A stretch of 64,000 nucleotides of DNA, taken from NCBI GenBank assembly GCA_016650445.1, contig JAENVS010000021.1:1-64000 (forward strand), read 5' to 3'. This document shows positions 62,805-64,000 of the stretch, one piece after another. Positions within the stretch are counted from its first letter, which is position 1. Each line of letters opens with the position of its first letter. Source of the DNA: Frankiaceae bacterium. Its GTDB lineage: Bacteria > Actinomycetota > Actinomycetes > Mycobacteriales > SCTD01. The notes below the pieces were generated by a model. That model had not been told where the DNA came from, made no database searches, and saw nothing but the letters and a program-made list of their open reading frames with translations. The translations under genes and the position numbers were made by a program.

Positions 62805-64000
62805 GACACGACCTCGGTGCGGCGTGGCCGGTCGAACGCGGGCAGCGCCGACGACGGTGCCTTCGACGACGTCGGCGCCGACGGCACGACCTTCGGCGCG
62901 GGGCGGCCGGTCTTGGTGCCGGGAGGAGCGATCGTGCCGTCGGCCCGGACCACGGGCAGCGCCGTCGGCAGCGCCCCGCCGGGCAGCAGCGCCTTGTGCC
63001 CCTCGAGACCGAAGATGCCGTCGTAGATCTCACGGGTGATCGGCGCCGATGATGACCCGCCGGTGCCGGCCTCGGTCATCATCGCCACGACGACGTACCG
63101 CGGGTTGGCCGCCGGTGCGAACGACGCGAACCACCCGGTCGGCTGCTTGTCGTGCACGTCCGCCGTACCCGTCTTGCCGGCGACGATCCCCTGCGGGAAA
63201 CCGGCGTACGACGACTGCGCCGTGCCTCCGGGCTTCGTCACCTCGGTCAGCGCCGAGCGGATGTAGGCCAACGTCTCCTGCGACACGGGCAGCTTGCGGG
63301 TGATCTTCGGCGGGATGGTCGTGACCCGCGTGCCGTCGGCCGACAGCAGCGCCTTCGCCACCCTGGGTTGGTAGAGCGTGCCCCCGTTGGCCAGCGCGGC
63401 GTACGCCGATGCGAGCTGCAGCGGGGACACCGTCACGTCGCCCTGACCGATCGCGAAGTTGGCGGCGTCGCCGGCGTTGTAGCGCCAGCCGTCAGTGCAC
63501 ATCTCCGCGTCGATCTGCTGCAGGTAGCTGCCGACCGGACGCCGCTTTGCGCCCGCGCAGTAGTCGTCCTTCATCTGGTCCCAGTTGTCCTGCTTGAACC
63601 GACGGTCGGTGATCAGGCCGGCGGAGTCACTCGCCAGATCGATCCCCGTGGGCGCACCGAACCCGAAGCTGCGAGCCATGTTGGGGAAGACCTCGCGCGC
63701 CTTCGGGTTCTTCTTCGTCCCGCCGTCGCGCTGCCACTCCCGGTAGGCCAGGCCGTAGTAGACGGTGTCGCACGACTTGATCAGCGTGGTCCGGAAGTTG
63801 ATGGTGCCGAACGCCTCGCCCTCGAAGTTGCGGAACAACCGGTTGCCGACGCGCAACGCAGGTGGGCACTTGTAGAAGCCGTGCAGCGGGTTGCCGGCGG
63901 CGATCGCAGCGGCGGTCGACACGAGCTTGAACGTCGACCCCGGCGCGAAGGTGCCCTGCGTCGCGTTGCTGTAGAGCGGCGCGCCCTTCGCCGGATCCGT
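62801..64000 (-). CDS. mrdA: Penicillin-binding protein 2 (partial, right edge)
   Basis: Class B transpeptidase that crosslinks side-wall peptidoglycan; the C-terminal 399 residues are inside the window. The frame is open to base 64000. Active site SxxK is PGSTFKLVS (Ser codon at 63935-63937), the second motif is SCDTVYY (SxD/SxN type), and KTGTADVHDKQPTGWFASFAP is the KTG box. The tail after ITREIYDGIFG is Pro/Ser/Thr-rich and extracytoplasmic. The N-terminal anchor and dimerisation domain lie off the right edge, with mreBCD expected beyond. Stop overlaps rodA's start. Confidence 0.95.
   Translation of the reverse strand, partial: TDPAKGAPLYSNATQGTFAPGSTFKLVSTAAAIAAGNPLHGFYKCPPALRVGNRLFRNFEGEAFGTINFRTTLIKSCDTVYYGLAYREWQRDGGTKKNPKAREVFPNMARSFGFGAPTGIDLASDSAGLITDRRFKQDNWDQMKDDYCAGAKRRPVGSYLQQIDAEMCTDGWRYNAGDAANFAIGQGDVTVSPLQLASAYAALANGGTLYQPRVAKALLSADGTRVTTIPPKITRKLPVSQETLAYIRSALTEVTKPGGTAQSSYAGFPQGIVAGKTGTADVHDKQPTGWFASFAPAANPRYVVVAMMTEAGTGGSSSAPITREIYDGIFGLEGHKALLPGGALPTALPVVRADGTIAPPGTKTGRPAPKVVPSAPTSSKAPSSALPAFDRPRRTEVVS

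Overview
The window is bacterial chromosome from a high-GC actinomycete (class Actinomycetia). The evidence is uniformly G/C-rich third codon positions, many GTG and some TTG starts, dense 4-base ATGA/GTGA overlaps, a TIGR03936-like gene next to an RNase E/G that starts VLDDEPT, and the actinobacterial order rne-rplU-rpmA-obgE-proB-proA ... MoxR-VWA ... nadD-LytR_C-rsfS-phosphatase ... degV-comEA-comEC-holA-rpsT-lepA-hemW. From memory of Mycobacterium and Streptomyces gene order, this is a conserved housekeeping backbone. The species cannot be fixed from the sequence.

Layout. 0-10 kb: a possible transposase scrap at the left edge, a DEAD-box RNA helicase, two small membrane proteins, the haem chaperone hemW, a histidine phosphatase, an S9 peptidase with a coupled unknown gene, lepA, a phosphotransferase and rpsT. 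10-19 kb (minus strand): leuS-degV-plsY-comEA-comEC-holA-membrane protein. leuS is preceded by what looks like a complete transcription attenuator: a 13-residue leader peptide with three Leu codons, competing RNA pairings and a terminator. 19-24 kb: PAP2-type membrane phosphatase, two divergent PNPOx-fold flavin/F420-type proteins, a secreted helical protein, a lone branched-chain-amino-acid-type binding lipoprotein and a DUF3152 metalloprotease-like lipoprotein.

24-34 kb is a nitrate respiration block: narK diverges from narGHJI, and narI converges on a four-gene operon (hemerythrin, cupin, MauE/DoxX-like membrane protein, DsbA-like thiol oxidoreductase). Near-consensus DosR/DevR-type palindromes lie in the narK-narG gap (17/20) and upstream of the hemerythrin operon (16/20). 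This suggests one hypoxia/NO/redox-responsive response regulator for both halves. 34-37.4 kb: a coupled pair of exported proteins (beta-propeller and DUF1080/3-keto-disaccharide-hydrolase-like), then tRNA-Ala(GGC).

37.6-44.6 kb (minus): nadD-LytR_C-rsfS-histidine phosphatase, with a probable CTG start; an ECF sigma factor coupled to a DUF4349 membrane protein; MoxR ATPase-VWA. 44.8-48.8 kb (plus): two exported proteins, a K+ channel, a VOC protein and a beta-hydroxyacid dehydrogenase. 48.8-57.2 kb (minus): proline synthesis (proB, proA), ribosome proteins and assembly GTPase (rplU, rpmA, obgE), RNase E/G and its usual partner TIGR03936. 57.3-64 kb: a large lipoprotein on the plus strand separates TIGR03936 from a DinB-like gene, TIGR03960 radical SAM protein, rodA and the 3' part of mrdA (PBP2), which runs off the right edge.

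No CRISPR array, intact insertion sequence, prophage or rRNA was seen. No stretch over about 300 bases lacks a gene.
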